A stretch of DNA of 64,000 nt from Cesiribacter sp. SM1 (GCF_020178975.1 NZ_JAHXBU010000092.1:310001-374000); one strand, 5' to 3'. Numbered from the stretch's first letter, positions 17,010 through 26,181 are shown. Program-made: numbers and translations. The notes: generated from the letters alone by a model not told the origin.

Positions 17010-19302
17010 CAGCTGCTGGTTTGGTGGTTGATACAGGTTCTATTGCTACTGCACAGTATTTATAAGCCGGCTGTTTGGAGATTGGGTCGTATGCGTCTGT
17101 GGTGGCATGGTTAATAATGCGCTTCATGGAATGAAAGGTTGTAAACAACATTCCTTCACGCGTTTTCTCCACAATCCTCACCCTGAAAACATCGCCGCCC
17201 CGATTACTGCGCACCATTACAGGCATATCCTGCCGCAGGTTTAACCTTTGTGCATCGGCAGGGTGTACCTCCACAAAATCAACAGGTACCCGCTCGAGCT
17301 CCTCCAAACGGCCGGTGATGGTATCTGTATGCCAGTGTTCCAGCACCCTGCCGGTGGTTAGAATAAAGGGGTAATCATCGGTGGGTGGTTCTGGCGGCCC
17401 CTGCTGGTTGTGTATAAAGATTATGGCCCTTCCATCTGGCCTGCCATAAAAGTCGAGCCTGTCATTACCTTTGGCCATTGGATCTTCGCCTGGCACATAG
17501 CGTCTGCAGGTGCCCGGATGATCTTCTGTTGGGCAGGGCCACAGCAGACCACGTTCCTTTTTCATGCGCTCATAGGTAATTCCCTTAAAATTGTAGTAGG
17601 AATACTGCGAAATGTTACGCCATTCCTCCCATACCGCTTCCGGAGTGCGTGCAGGTAAAATATGCCCCAGGCCCAGCCTGTCAGCAAAATCAACGAGTAT
17701 GTTCAGATCACTTCTTGCCTCCCCGGGCGCCTCTACTAATTTAGGAACATGGTGGTAACGCCTTTCAGAATTACTGAAAACACCCCCCTTTTCTGCCCAC
17801 ATGGATGTTGGCAGCACCACATCAGCAAATATTGTAGTGTTGGTGGGGTGGAAAGCATCTGCCACCACCAGGAATGCCTTTTCCATAGCTGCCCGGTAAC
17901 GGGTAGTATTTGGCATAGACTGCCCCGGGTTGGTAGCCATAATCAGAGCACATTTTAGTTCACCAGATTCCATAGCCTTAAACATCTCTACAGCATGGTA
18001 TCCTGGTGTTGGCTTGATGGTTCCCTCTGGCACATTCCAGAGCTTTTCCATCTCCCGCCGGTGCTCTGGCACCAGAATCTTGCGGCCGTTTGGCAGCGAG
18101 TGAGACAGCGCCCCTGTATCGCGAACACCGCCCCCTGCATTCGGTTGCCCGGTGAGAGAAAAACAGGTTGCTCCCGGACGGCCTATGTTGCCCGTTAGCA
18201 GGTGCAGTGCAATGATCAGCTGGTTGGAAGCGACTCCCTGTACCTGCTGGTTCAGGCCCATTGTCCAGATAGTCATGGTGGCACCTGATGAAATAAAAAG
18301 GTAAGCGGCTTCTCTGATCGATTCTGCAGAGATTCCGCATACAGCAGCAACTTTCTCCGGGCTATAATTGCTCAGATGCTCCCTGAATGCCTCAAAATCT
18401 TTATTTTCATCTCCCTGTTTGAATGTTACAAATTTTGCAAGCATCTCTTCATCTGCCGCGCCACGCCTTACAACCTCGTACATCAGCGAATTATACAGAG
18501 CCACATCAGTGCCCGGAATTATTTGCAGGTGAAGATCAGCATCACGGGCGGTGCGGGTATGCCGGGGGTCTACAACAATAATTGGGGTTTCGGGCCGGCT
18601 TCTTATTCTATCCTGAATTCTTTCCCATAGAATCGGGTGGCATTCAGCCGTATTGGAGCCTGTAATCAAAAAGCAGTTGGCATGATCCATATCATCATAG
18701 CAACCCATTGGTTCATCAAGGCCAAATATACCGGTATAGGCATAGGCGGGAGAAGCCATGCATAAACGGGGGTTGCCATCAACATTATTGGTGCGGATGC
18801 CTGCTTTAAACAGCTTGCTTGCCGTATAACTTTCTTCGGTAAATAACTGACCGCTGCCAAAGTAACCAACACTATCGCTGCCATAGGTTTCAATTGCATC
18901 TTTGAATCGCTCTGCAACGAGCGACATGGCATCATCCCAGCTGGCTGTTACAAGCTTTCCATTATTGCGGATCATGGGGTATAAGGCCCTGTCTGGTGCA
19001 TAAAGAATATCTCGGTTCATGACACCTTTGATGCATAGCCTGCCCCGGTTATGGGCATATTTATCCCCTCTTACATCCACCACTTTACCTTCGTGCAAGC
19101 CAATTTGCATGCCACAGCCAGTACCACAGAACCTGCAAACGCCTTTATGCCAGGAATCTACTGCTATGACGGGCTGCCTTTGCCAGAGTTCTCGAATATC
19201 TCCACAGCCTCCCAGGAACACCATGCCCGAACCAAGACTGGCTAGCCTTAAAAAATCTCTTCTGCTTAAACCTTCAAAACTATCAGTTTCCTCGTTTTTC
19301 AT
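16996..19302 (-). CDS. napA: Periplasmic nitrate reductase catalytic subunit, NapA-like molybdoprotein
   Basis: The 768-residue protein has a Tat signal (SRRDFLRLASLG, RR at 14-15) that leads straight into 'MVFLGGC', a possible lipobox with Cys33. The [4Fe-4S] ligands are Cys56, Cys59, Cys63 and Cys90. Cys181 in 'GNPRLCMASPAYAYTG' is in the position of the Mo-coordinating Cys of NapA, and 'GLDEPMGCYDDMDHANC' and 'LLTGNIGRPG...FSLTGQPNAGG' are NapA/NasA-typical. It reduces nitrate to nitrite with a bis-MGD cofactor. The next gene, a tetraheme cytochrome, is the likely donor. No napB, napD, napF, napG or napH is seen nearby, so assimilatory-type activity is a less likely alternative given the Tat signal. 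Confidence 0.88.
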   Translation of the reverse strand: MKNEETDSFEGLSRRDFLRLASLGSGMVFLGGCGDIRELWQRQPVIAVDSWHKGVCRFCGTGCGMQIGLHEGKVVDVRGDKYAHNRGRLCIKGVMNRDILYAPDRALYPMIRNNGKLVTASWDDAMSLVAERFKDAIETYGSDSVGYFGSGQLFTEESYTASKLFKAGIRTNNVDGNPRLCMASPAYAYTGIFGLDEPMGCYDDMDHANCFLITGSNTAECHPILWERIQDRIRSRPETPIIVVDPRHTRTARDADLHLQIIPGTDVALYNSLMYEVVRRGAADEEMLAKFVTFKQGDENKDFEAFREHLSNYSPEKVAAVCGISAESIREAAYLFISSGATMTIWTMGLNQQVQGVASNQLIIALHLLTGNIGRPGATCFSLTGQPNAGGGVRDTGALSHSLPNGRKILVPEHRREMEKLWNVPEGTIKPTPGYHAVEMFKAMESGELKCALIMATNPGQSMPNTTRYRAAMEKAFLVVADAFHPTNTTIFADVVLPTSMWAEKGGVFSNSERRYHHVPKLVEAPGEARSDLNILVDFADRLGLGHILPARTPEAVWEEWRNISQYSYYNFKGITYERMKKERGLLWPCPTEDHPGTCRRYVPGEDPMAKGNDRLDFYGRPDGRAIIFIHNQQGPPEPPTDDYPFILTTGRVLEHWHTDTITGRLEELERVPVDFVEVHPADAQRLNLRQDMPVMVRSNRGGDVFRVRIVEKTREGMLFTTFHSMKRIINHATTDAYDPISKQPAYKYCAVAIEPVSTTKPAADEVS

Positions 19303-19372
19303 TATAGATATGATTGGAGGGTGATTAGACTTCTATGCTGTGCTTTTTAAAAAAAATAGCACCAACAGCCGG

Positions 19373-19386
19373 GGACACTCATGTCC
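19373..19386. promoter_or_regulatory. Palindrome GGACA-N4-TGTCC upstream of napA
   Basis: A perfect 14-bp dyad (GGACACTCATGTCC) centred about 77 bp upstream of the napA start codon. It could be an operator for a dimeric regulator. Evidence is symmetry and position only. Confidence 0.3.
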
Positions 19387-19420
19387 GGGACAAAAGAAAG
19401 GCTGAAAAATATGTACTGCT

Positions 19421-19456
19421 ATGATATCAGTCATGTCTATGCATGACCTCTGTCAT
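19421..19456. promoter_or_regulatory. Two tandem ATGA-N6-TCAT dyads upstream of napA (candidate Crp/Fnr-type sites)
   Basis: ATGATATCAGTCAT (19421-19434) and ATGACCTCTGTCAT (19443-19456) share the form ATGA-N6-TCAT, and their centres are 22 bp apart, about two helical turns. The space between forms a third dyad, TCATG-N6-CATGA (19431-19446). The site lies about 120-155 bp upstream of the napA start. Crp/Fnr-family regulators bind dyads of this general size and often control nitrate reductase genes, but the exact consensus does not match textbook Fnr. Confidence 0.4.
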
Positions 19457-19602
19457 AGGTACATCAGCTCAATAAATAAAGAGCCTGCAACCGCTTAATC
19501 TATTGTAAACCAATGCAGGTTTTCTAGAAGAACAAGCAGGTACAGGCGTTGTTATTTTGATTGGGTATAAATAAAAGCTTTAGAGGCTCCGTCCAATCCT
19601 CA

Positions 19603-19989
19603 TTAGCATGCGTTTCCTTCAACAGGATTCGGAAAGGCATCCGACTCATCTTCATTAGGCCTTTCCTGCAGGCATTTAAAGTCTTTTTCAATCAGAATGT
19701 AAAGATGCTCTCCGTTTATCAGTGGCATGTTTGCTTCTATGCCCACTTTGTTTGTTCCTGCCCAGTCATCGGCAAGTTTAGCCGGTACTGATACTGTTAC
19801 TTCACCTTTCTCGAAAAAGGCTGTTACCGAACCTGATCCGTCATTTTTTTTAAGGGTGTAAGTAAGGCAGTTTTCCGGAGATGCCCCCATCCAGGTTGCT
19901 GTAGTTACAATACCTTCTGTACTAAACCGTTCCACCTCCTGCTGCATTAGGCGCAGTCTGATGGTGTTATCTTTCATCCTTATTTTCAT
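19603..19989 (-). CDS. Small conserved hypothetical protein (resembles DUF7009)
   Basis: This 128-residue soluble protein starts best at the ATG at 19989 ('MKIRMKDNTIRLRLMQQEVERF'); the frame is open to a non-ATG start at 20025. The opening and the middle ('CLTYTLKKNDGSGSVTAFFEKGEVTVSVPAKLADDW') resemble a small family I recall as DUF7009, whose function is unknown. The C-terminus ('KDFKCLQERPNEDESDAFPNPVEGNAC') is acidic with two Cys. It sits between napA and the ModF-like gene, so a link to molybdenum or nitrate metabolism is conceivable but unproven. Confidence 0.7.
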   Translation of the reverse strand: MKIRMKDNTIRLRLMQQEVERFSTEGIVTTATWMGASPENCLTYTLKKNDGSGSVTAFFEKGEVTVSVPAKLADDWAGTNKVGIEANMPLINGEHLYILIEKDFKCLQERPNEDESDAFPNPVEGNAC

Positions 19990-20199
19990 ATAGTTCTGCT
20001 TTAATGTACCTGTAACTTTGATCAATGTATGAAGTTATGCAACTGCAATAAAGATAAACCAGCCCTCCTAAAGATACAAAAGCTGCAAAAACAGTGTTTG
20101 CTGCTTAGAGCTTAGCAGCAGTAATTTTAAATTTACCCCCAGCACCCGTCTCATGTAAAAAAAATTGCAGTTGCTGCTGCTTTTACTAACTGGCAAAGC

Positions 20200-21696
20200 A
20201 TGAATGATCTCCTCGTTTCCTTTGATGGAATCACCGTAAGGTATCTGGATAAATTAATATTTGAAAACCTGGACTTTAGAATTGAAAAAGGCCATAACTG
20301 GGCAATTACCGGCCCCAGCGGTTCAGGCAAAACTGCACTGCTGGAAACTATTGCAGGCAGTTTTAATATTGTAAATGGCGAGGCCAGCTATCCTTTCTTT
20401 GATCAGCTGGTTAAGAAAAACAGGATCACAGATCCACTCATCAGGTGGAGACAATTCATTGCCCTCATCTCTTCCAGGCATAACTTCCGTACCCTTTCTA
20501 ATACTACAGAAATTTACTACCAGCAGCGCTTCAATGCTGCCGATGTAGAAAACCTGCCATCGGTAAAAGACTACCTCTTATCGCAGCAGGCACTTTTCCC
20601 CTCCCCTGTCTGGAATTACCAGTACACGATAGAACGCTTAAGACTAATACCCCTGCAGGACAAGCAGCTCATTATGTTATCGAATGGTGAAACCAAACGA
20701 CTGCTCATTGCTGCTGCCCTCCTGCGCAACCCTGTTTTGCTGCTGCTGGACAATCCGCTAAGCGGGCTGGATGTGGAGGCAAGGAAAGATTTTAATACTC
20801 TTCTTGAAGAGATTATTGATTCAGGCATACAGGTGGTGATGACGACTAGCCCTACGGAAATTCCGGATGCCATAACGCACATAGCCATGCTGGAGAATGG
20901 AAAGATCACCAGGCAGCTGCCAAAATCTTCTTTTGCTGCTGAAGAAGTGCCTGCTGTTGCATCACCTGATATCGATACCAGGGAACTGGAGAGGCTGTTA
21001 GCTATCAATGCCTTCGGCAACTACAACACAATGATAGAAATGAAAGAGGTTAGCATTACCTATGGCAGTAAGGTGGTATTGGATAACATAAACTGGAAGG
21101 TAGAGCAGGGTGAACGCTGGGCACTGCTGGGGCATAATGGTGCAGGTAAATCAACGCTCCTGAGTCTGATCAATGCAGATAACCCACAGGCATATGCCAA
21201 CCATATTGTGTTGTTCGATGTGCAAAAAGGCCATGGAGCATCTATCTGGGATATCAAGAAAAAAATTGGTTTTGTATCTCCGGAACTGTTTCAGTATTTC
21301 CCGACGGATAGTAGCTGCCTGCAGGTTGTGGAATCAGGATTTCATGAGACCCTGGGGTTTCTCCGGTTCCAGAGCCCTGAAAGCACTAACCTTGCCCGCC
21401 GCTGGATGCAGCTGCTGGAAATTGAACAGTTTGGGAGTAAAACCTTCAGACATGTTTCTGCCAGTATACAGCGCCTGTGCCTGCTGGCCAGGGCACTTGT
21501 TAAAAACCCGCCCCTGCTGATCCTGGATGAACCGGTGCAGGGCCTTGACAGCCATCAGCAGGAACATTTTAAGGCAGTGGTAGATTTAATCTGTCAAAAG
21601 GGTAATACTACCCTTATTTATGTAAGTCATTATCAGCACGAAATTCCCCAATGCGTTACCCATACCTTAAGGCTGGAGCGTGGCAGGGTTGTTTAG
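20200..21696 (+). CDS. ModF/PhrA-like twin ABC ATPase
   Basis: This 498-residue soluble protein has two ABC ATPase domains and no membrane segment. The first has Walker A GPSGSGKT (38-45), signature 'LSNGETKR' (about 160) and Walker B 'LLLLDNPLSGLD' (about 180), where the usual catalytic Glu is Asn. The second has Walker A GHNGAGKST (about 310), a degenerate signature ('VSASIQRLC') and an intact 'LLILDEPVQGLD'. ModF/PhrA proteins have this layout and are loosely associated with molybdate transport genes in some bacteria. Proximity to a molybdoenzyme operon fits but no modABC genes are present. Other twin-ABC soluble families are a less likely alternative. Confidence 0.82.
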   Translation: MNDLLVSFDGITVRYLDKLIFENLDFRIEKGHNWAITGPSGSGKTALLETIAGSFNIVNGEASYPFFDQLVKKNRITDPLIRWRQFIALISSRHNFRTLSNTTEIYYQQRFNAADVENLPSVKDYLLSQQALFPSPVWNYQYTIERLRLIPLQDKQLIMLSNGETKRLLIAAALLRNPVLLLLDNPLSGLDVEARKDFNTLLEEIIDSGIQVVMTTSPTEIPDAITHIAMLENGKITRQLPKSSFAAEEVPAVASPDIDTRELERLLAINAFGNYNTMIEMKEVSITYGSKVVLDNINWKVEQGERWALLGHNGAGKSTLLSLINADNPQAYANHIVLFDVQKGHGASIWDIKKKIGFVSPELFQYFPTDSSCLQVVESGFHETLGFLRFQSPESTNLARRWMQLLEIEQFGSKTFRHVSASIQRLCLLARALVKNPPLLILDEPVQGLDSHQQEHFKAVVDLICQKGNTTLIYVSHYQHEIPQCVTHTLRLERGRVV

Positions 21697-21787
21697 TCTA
21701 CCCAAGCGCAAGAGGGTTAAAACCTCTTGCCCTGCAGGCACTATAAAAAATCATTAGCATCTCTAAACCTATCTTAACAGATTAAAC

Positions 21788-22828
21788 ATGGCAGGCTCAC
21801 AAGAATCCGCTTCCACCCAGGACAGCATTCGCATACCTCATCAGCAGCTGGAGGAAACCTTTCTGAAGATACTCCTGAAGAACAATTATTCAGAAGCTGA
21901 TGCCGATACCTTAGCTGCACTGTTCATGCAGAATAGCCTGGAAGGTGTTTACACCCATGGAGTAAACCGCTTTGCCCGCTTCATTGAATACACCCAAAAG
22001 GGATGGGTAAAGCCACAGGAGAAAGGAGTATGCAAACACAGCTCGGCAGCTTTGGAGCAGTGGGATGGCATGCTGGCCCCCGGCCCCCTAAACGCACTGC
22101 AGTGTACTGATCGCGCCATGGAACTGGCCCAGAAGTATGGCATGGGCTGTGTGGCACTGGCAAATACCAACCATTGGATGCGTGGAGGTGCATATGGCTG
22201 GAGGGCGGCAAAGAAAGGTTTTGTTTTTATTGGCTGGACCAACACCATTGCCAATATGCCAGCCTGGGGTGCTACAGAAAATAAACTGGGCAACAACCCC
22301 CTGGTAGTGGCGCTTCCTTATGGAGCGGAAGCCATAGTGCTTGATATGGCCATGTCGCAATACTCCTATGGTTCCCTGGAAGCACAGCAGCTTAAGAAAA
22401 AAGCATTGCCTGTGCCTGGTGGCTGGGATCAAAATGGAGAACTGTCTACTGATCCGGATGCTATTCTCCAAACACGCCGGGTAGTACCAGCCGGTTACTG
22501 GAAAGGTGCCGGGCTCTCCCTCCTGTTAGACCTGCTGGCCACCCTTCTGTCCGGTGGATTATCTACTGCAGATATCAGCAAAAAAGAAGCAGAACACAGT
22601 GTTTCTCAGGTGTTCATTGCCATAGATACTAAACGACTTTCCCATCACCAAACCATCCATCAGCTTGTAAATACTATTATAGACGATTACCATGCCTCAC
22701 AACCAGCAGATGAGAACAGCAACATACGCTACCCGGGTGAGCGCGTACTAAAAGATAGGGAGCAGAATCTGCAAAAAGGGATTCCCGTAAACATCAGGGT
22801 TTGGGAAGAGATAAAAACCATGCTCTAG
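21788..22828 (+). CDS. Ldh_2 family malate/lactate/diketogulonate-type dehydrogenase
   Basis: This 346-residue protein belongs to the Ldh_2 family of NAD(P)-dependent 2-hydroxyacid/2-ketoacid reductases, such as YiaK (2,3-diketo-L-gulonate reductase). Typical segments are 'GVYTHGVNRFARFIEYTQKGWV' near the N-terminus, 'VALANTNHWMRGGAYGWRAA' with the catalytic His region, 'WGATENKLGNNPLVVALP' and 'YWKGAGLSLLLDLLATLLSGG'. No signal peptide is seen. Substrate cannot be told; a ketogulonate or sugar-acid role would fit the sugar genes elsewhere in the window. It begins 91 bp after the ModF-like gene and may be co-transcribed. Confidence 0.9.
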   Translation: MAGSQESASTQDSIRIPHQQLEETFLKILLKNNYSEADADTLAALFMQNSLEGVYTHGVNRFARFIEYTQKGWVKPQEKGVCKHSSAALEQWDGMLAPGPLNALQCTDRAMELAQKYGMGCVALANTNHWMRGGAYGWRAAKKGFVFIGWTNTIANMPAWGATENKLGNNPLVVALPYGAEAIVLDMAMSQYSYGSLEAQQLKKKALPVPGGWDQNGELSTDPDAILQTRRVVPAGYWKGAGLSLLLDLLATLLSGGLSTADISKKEAEHSVSQVFIAIDTKRLSHHQTIHQLVNTIIDDYHASQPADENSNIRYPGERVLKDREQNLQKGIPVNIRVWEEIKTML

Positions 22829-23009
22829 CAGCATACACTTATATTTTGCCTTAACACTTGCTCAACCTGTACCTGCCCCTAATACTTACATTGATATTTG
22901 ATTTTCCGGCTCATACTTCAATCTATTTCCAGCAGCAGCAGCCTGCTGCATCAGCTGAATTAAACATAAACCTTTCAGAAGAGCCAGGGCTGTTAATTTT
23001 TCCCTATTT

Positions 23010-23036
23010 TTAACCAGATCGTTAAACACTGGTTAA
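23010..23036. promoter_or_regulatory. TTAACCAG-N11-CTGGTTAA dyad before the UPF0182 gene
   Basis: A perfect 8-bp inverted repeat with an 11-bp spacer ends 24 bp upstream of the start codon at 23061. It could be an operator or an mRNA hairpin near the ribosome-binding region. Confidence 0.35.
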
Positions 23037-23060
23037 TAATCAGTAACCGTACCCATTTTT

Positions 23061-25973
23061 ATGTTTAGTCTTATCTACCTGCTGTTACTCATAGGCTCCG
23101 GAGCCGTTTTTTTCACCGGAATCAGAAAGGGTAAATCTTCTCAAATCACTGTTGGTATAATTCTTCTGCTGCTGGTGCTTGTTTTCTTCTGGTTTATAAA
23201 TTTCTGGGGGGAAAAACTCTGGTTTGATTCCCTTGGCTACACAGATCGCTTCTGGAAACTGGAGCTGGCACAATGGGCTGCTGCAGCGGCCGGTTTGCTT
23301 ATTGGGGCACTGGTGGTTTGGCTGGTGCTGCTTGGCATATCACATGAAAGAAAGTGGATCCGATACCTGGCAATGCTCCTGGGGGCATTATATGCCATGA
23401 ACTGGGGCTGGGCCAACTGGCCCCTGCTGCTGCTCTACATCAATAAAGTACCTACGGAAGTAACTGATCCCATTTTTGGGATGACTACCAGCTTTTACCT
23501 CTTCAGTCTGCCACTTTATAATGCTGTACTAAATCTGCTCCTTGCATTATTTACCATTGCCATCCTTGCCTCCCTCCTGGTAGTGTTTGTTGATCCTGAT
23601 AGCTGGCGCAGAATTATGGATCCAAACAGGTGGCAGAATTTCAGCTGGAATCAGCAGGCTTTTTCCTCCTTTGTAGATCCTGCTCTTTATAATCCGCTGT
23701 TAACAAATGCTGGCTTTTTTCTGCTGGTGCTGGCCGGCAAAAAGTACCTCGACCGTTTTGAGCTGATGTACTCCGGCAGTGGCGTAGTATATGGCCCCGG
23801 CTGGACAGATGTAAACGTTCGCCTGCCCATGATGTGGGTGGTAATTGGCGTATGTGTGCTGTTTGGTTTGCTGCTGATCATATCGCCCCTGCGTGGCAGG
23901 CTACGCTACTGGCTGGCAGGTCGTTTCAGACTGATTGGCGGTAATCCGGGGAGTTTTCTGCTGGCACTGATGGCGTTTCTGGCGCTTGTGTGGTTTGTTT
24001 CTTTAACGATAATTCCGGCTATGTTTCAGAATTTCAAGGTTAACCCAAATGAAATTACCCTGGAACAACCCTACATCATTAATAACATACAGTTTACCAG
24101 GGAGGCTTTTAATTTAAACAAGATACAGGAACGGGAGTACCCTGTTGTTAACACCTTCAACAGGCAAACAGTGGAGGAAAATATGGGTATATTTTCCAAC
24201 ATACGCCTGTGGGATTACAGGGCTCTTGATGAAGTATACAAGCAGTTCCAGGAATTCAGGCTGTACTATGAGTTTGAAGACATAGACATTGACCGCTACC
24301 GCTACAACGGGCAGTATAACCAGGTGATGATCTCTGCCCGGGAAATGGATGTAAATAACCTGCCGGCGCAAAGCCAGACTTTTGTAAACAGAAAGTTCAA
24401 ATACACCCATGGGTTTGGTGTGGTACTGAATAATGTAAGCGAGTTCACAGCAAGCGGTCTGCCAGAACTGCTGGTTAGTAACATACCACCAGTCAGCAAA
24501 TTCCCTGAACTTACCGTTGAGCAGCCTAGGATCTACTATGGCGAAAATGAAGACGGGTATGTAGTAGCCAATTCTGCAGAAGAAGAGTTTGATTACCCAA
24601 GTGGCGACAACAATGTTTATAACAAATACGATGGTACCGGTGGTGTTCGGCTCGACAATTACTGGCAACAGTTTCTATTCGCCTATAAATTCAACGAAAC
24701 CAAGCTGCTGTTCTCAGGCTATCCGCAGAAAGACAGCCGCATTATGTTTCACAGAAGCATCAGGGAAAGGGTTAGCAGACTGGCTCCCTTTCTGCAGTTC
24801 GACAACGACCCCTATATCGTACTGGCAGAGGGCAAACTGTACTGGATGATAGATGCCTATACCATCTCTAACAACTACCCCTACAGCCAGCCCTATGCAA
24901 CCATAGAAAGCGACATCCGCAGACAGGAACAGGCAGAGGTACAGCGTGGTGTGGGGCAGTCGCTAAGGAGTGTGAACTACATCAGAAATTCAGTGAAGGT
25001 AGTGGTGGATGCCTACAATGGTTCTGTGGATTTTTATATGTTCGATCAGGAAGACCCACTCATCCAGACCTGGAATAACATAATACCCGGCCTTTTAAAA
25101 CCCTGGCAGGAAATGCCCCAAAGTTTGCTTGACCACATCCGTTACCCTGTGGATCTTTTGCTGGTACAGGGTATAGTATATGCAAAATACCATATGATGG
25201 ACCCAACAGTATTCTATAACCAGGAAGACCTGTGGGTTAGGGCAACTGAAAAATACTACGACAGGGTACAGCCGGTAGAGCCTTACTACATTATGTGGCA
25301 GTTGCCCGAGGCGGAGGAACATTCTTTTGTGCTGATGATGCCTTTTACACCCAAAAACCGGCAGGTGCTCAATGGCTGGCTGGCAGGTATGTGCGATCCG
25401 GAAAACTACGGCCAGCTGCTGGCTTACAACTTTCCAAAGGACAAACGTGTAATTGGCCCGCAACAGGTAGAAACCAAAATTGACCAGGATCCAAACCTGT
25501 CGTCGCAGCTTTCGCTCTGGGACCAGCGGGGATCCAATGTAATAAGAGGTAATGTGCTGGCCATACCTGTTAATGAAACCCTTTTCTATGTTGAACCCAT
25601 CTACCTGCAGGCAGAAACTGCTGCCTACCCCGAGCTGAGGCTGGTGGTGGTAATGCACAACGACAACATGGCCTATGCCCCTACCTTTGAAGCAGCGCTG
25701 CAAAAAGTACTGGCAGGTACTGATGCAGCTGTTGCAGAAAGAGCCAGTGAGCTGATTGACGGAGAAGAAACAGCAGCTACAGCGGAAACAACAGATAATC
25801 AAGCTACTCCGCAGCAGGCAATACCACAGGGCTTGAATGAGCGTATAAGGGCTGCTAACCAGGCCTTTGAAGACTACCTCCGCTATACCGGCGAAAAAGA
25901 TTTTCAGCGTGCCTCAGAAGCCCTAAACAGACTGGAGGAAAACCTGGAGGCACTGGAAAGAGAACAGCAGTAG
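23061..25973 (+). CDS. UPF0182 family large membrane protein
   Basis: This 970-residue protein is a UPF0182/COG1615 member. Seven or so membrane helices fill the first 330 residues (for example 'IYLLLLIGSGAVFFTGI', 'ITVGIILLLLVLVFFWFINFWG', 'FLLALMAFLALVWFVSLTIIP'). A very large extracytoplasmic domain follows (about 340-880), with 'NPNEITLEQPYIINNIQFTREAFNL' and 'KWYMIDAYT'-type family phrases ('KLYWMIDAYTISNNYPYSQP'). The C-terminal 80 residues are acidic and then form a predicted coiled coil ('DFQRASEALNRLEENLEALEREQQ'). The function of the family is unknown. The gene stands alone, with an own terminator at 25985-26022. Confidence 0.92.
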   Translation: MFSLIYLLLLIGSGAVFFTGIRKGKSSQITVGIILLLLVLVFFWFINFWGEKLWFDSLGYTDRFWKLELAQWAAAAAGLLIGALVVWLVLLGISHERKWIRYLAMLLGALYAMNWGWANWPLLLLYINKVPTEVTDPIFGMTTSFYLFSLPLYNAVLNLLLALFTIAILASLLVVFVDPDSWRRIMDPNRWQNFSWNQQAFSSFVDPALYNPLLTNAGFFLLVLAGKKYLDRFELMYSGSGVVYGPGWTDVNVRLPMMWVVIGVCVLFGLLLIISPLRGRLRYWLAGRFRLIGGNPGSFLLALMAFLALVWFVSLTIIPAMFQNFKVNPNEITLEQPYIINNIQFTREAFNLNKIQEREYPVVNTFNRQTVEENMGIFSNIRLWDYRALDEVYKQFQEFRLYYEFEDIDIDRYRYNGQYNQVMISAREMDVNNLPAQSQTFVNRKFKYTHGFGVVLNNVSEFTASGLPELLVSNIPPVSKFPELTVEQPRIYYGENEDGYVVANSAEEEFDYPSGDNNVYNKYDGTGGVRLDNYWQQFLFAYKFNETKLLFSGYPQKDSRIMFHRSIRERVSRLAPFLQFDNDPYIVLAEGKLYWMIDAYTISNNYPYSQPYATIESDIRRQEQAEVQRGVGQSLRSVNYIRNSVKVVVDAYNGSVDFYMFDQEDPLIQTWNNIIPGLLKPWQEMPQSLLDHIRYPVDLLLVQGIVYAKYHMMDPTVFYNQEDLWVRATEKYYDRVQPVEPYYIMWQLPEAEEHSFVLMMPFTPKNRQVLNGWLAGMCDPENYGQLLAYNFPKDKRVIGPQQVETKIDQDPNLSSQLSLWDQRGSNVIRGNVLAIPVNETLFYVEPIYLQAETAAYPELRLVVVMHNDNMAYAPTFEAALQKVLAGTDAAVAERASELIDGEETAATAETTDNQATPQQAIPQGLNERIRAANQAFEDYLRYTGEKDFQRASEALNRLEENLEALEREQQ

Positions 25974-25984
25974 TTAGAAAATTA

Positions 25985-26022
25985 AAAAGCAGGCACCGGG
26001 TATCGATGCCTGGCCTGCTTTT
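25985..26022 (+). terminator. Intrinsic terminator after the UPF0182 gene
   Basis: A 10-bp inverted repeat (AAAAGCAGGC at 25985-25994 with GCCTGCTTTT at 26013-26022) lies 12 bp past the stop codon and continues into TTATTTATTC. Confidence 0.8.
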
Positions 26023-26181
26023 ATTTATTCTTCCGGTATGCTCTGGCTACACCCACCTGCTACCCACTGGCATACTAATAGGCTCAAATACAGCACTTAT
26101 TTTCACAACATCATAGCCACATTGGGGAAAGATCATTCAAACGGCTCTTCAACAATAATCCCTCTGCTACCTTGAATTAAA

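Noticed and set aside
21708-21730. 8-bp hairpin after the ModF-like gene as a terminator
   Set aside because: There is no T-run after the stem, and the next gene is close on the same strand.
24114-24668. 184-codon minus-strand ORF
   Set aside because: Antisense to the UPF0182 gene and without family resemblance.
25095-25802. 235-codon minus-strand ORF
   Set aside because: It lies fully inside the UPF0182 gene on the opposite strand, with Cys/His/Phe-rich composition and no recognisable domain; it is a shadow of that gene.
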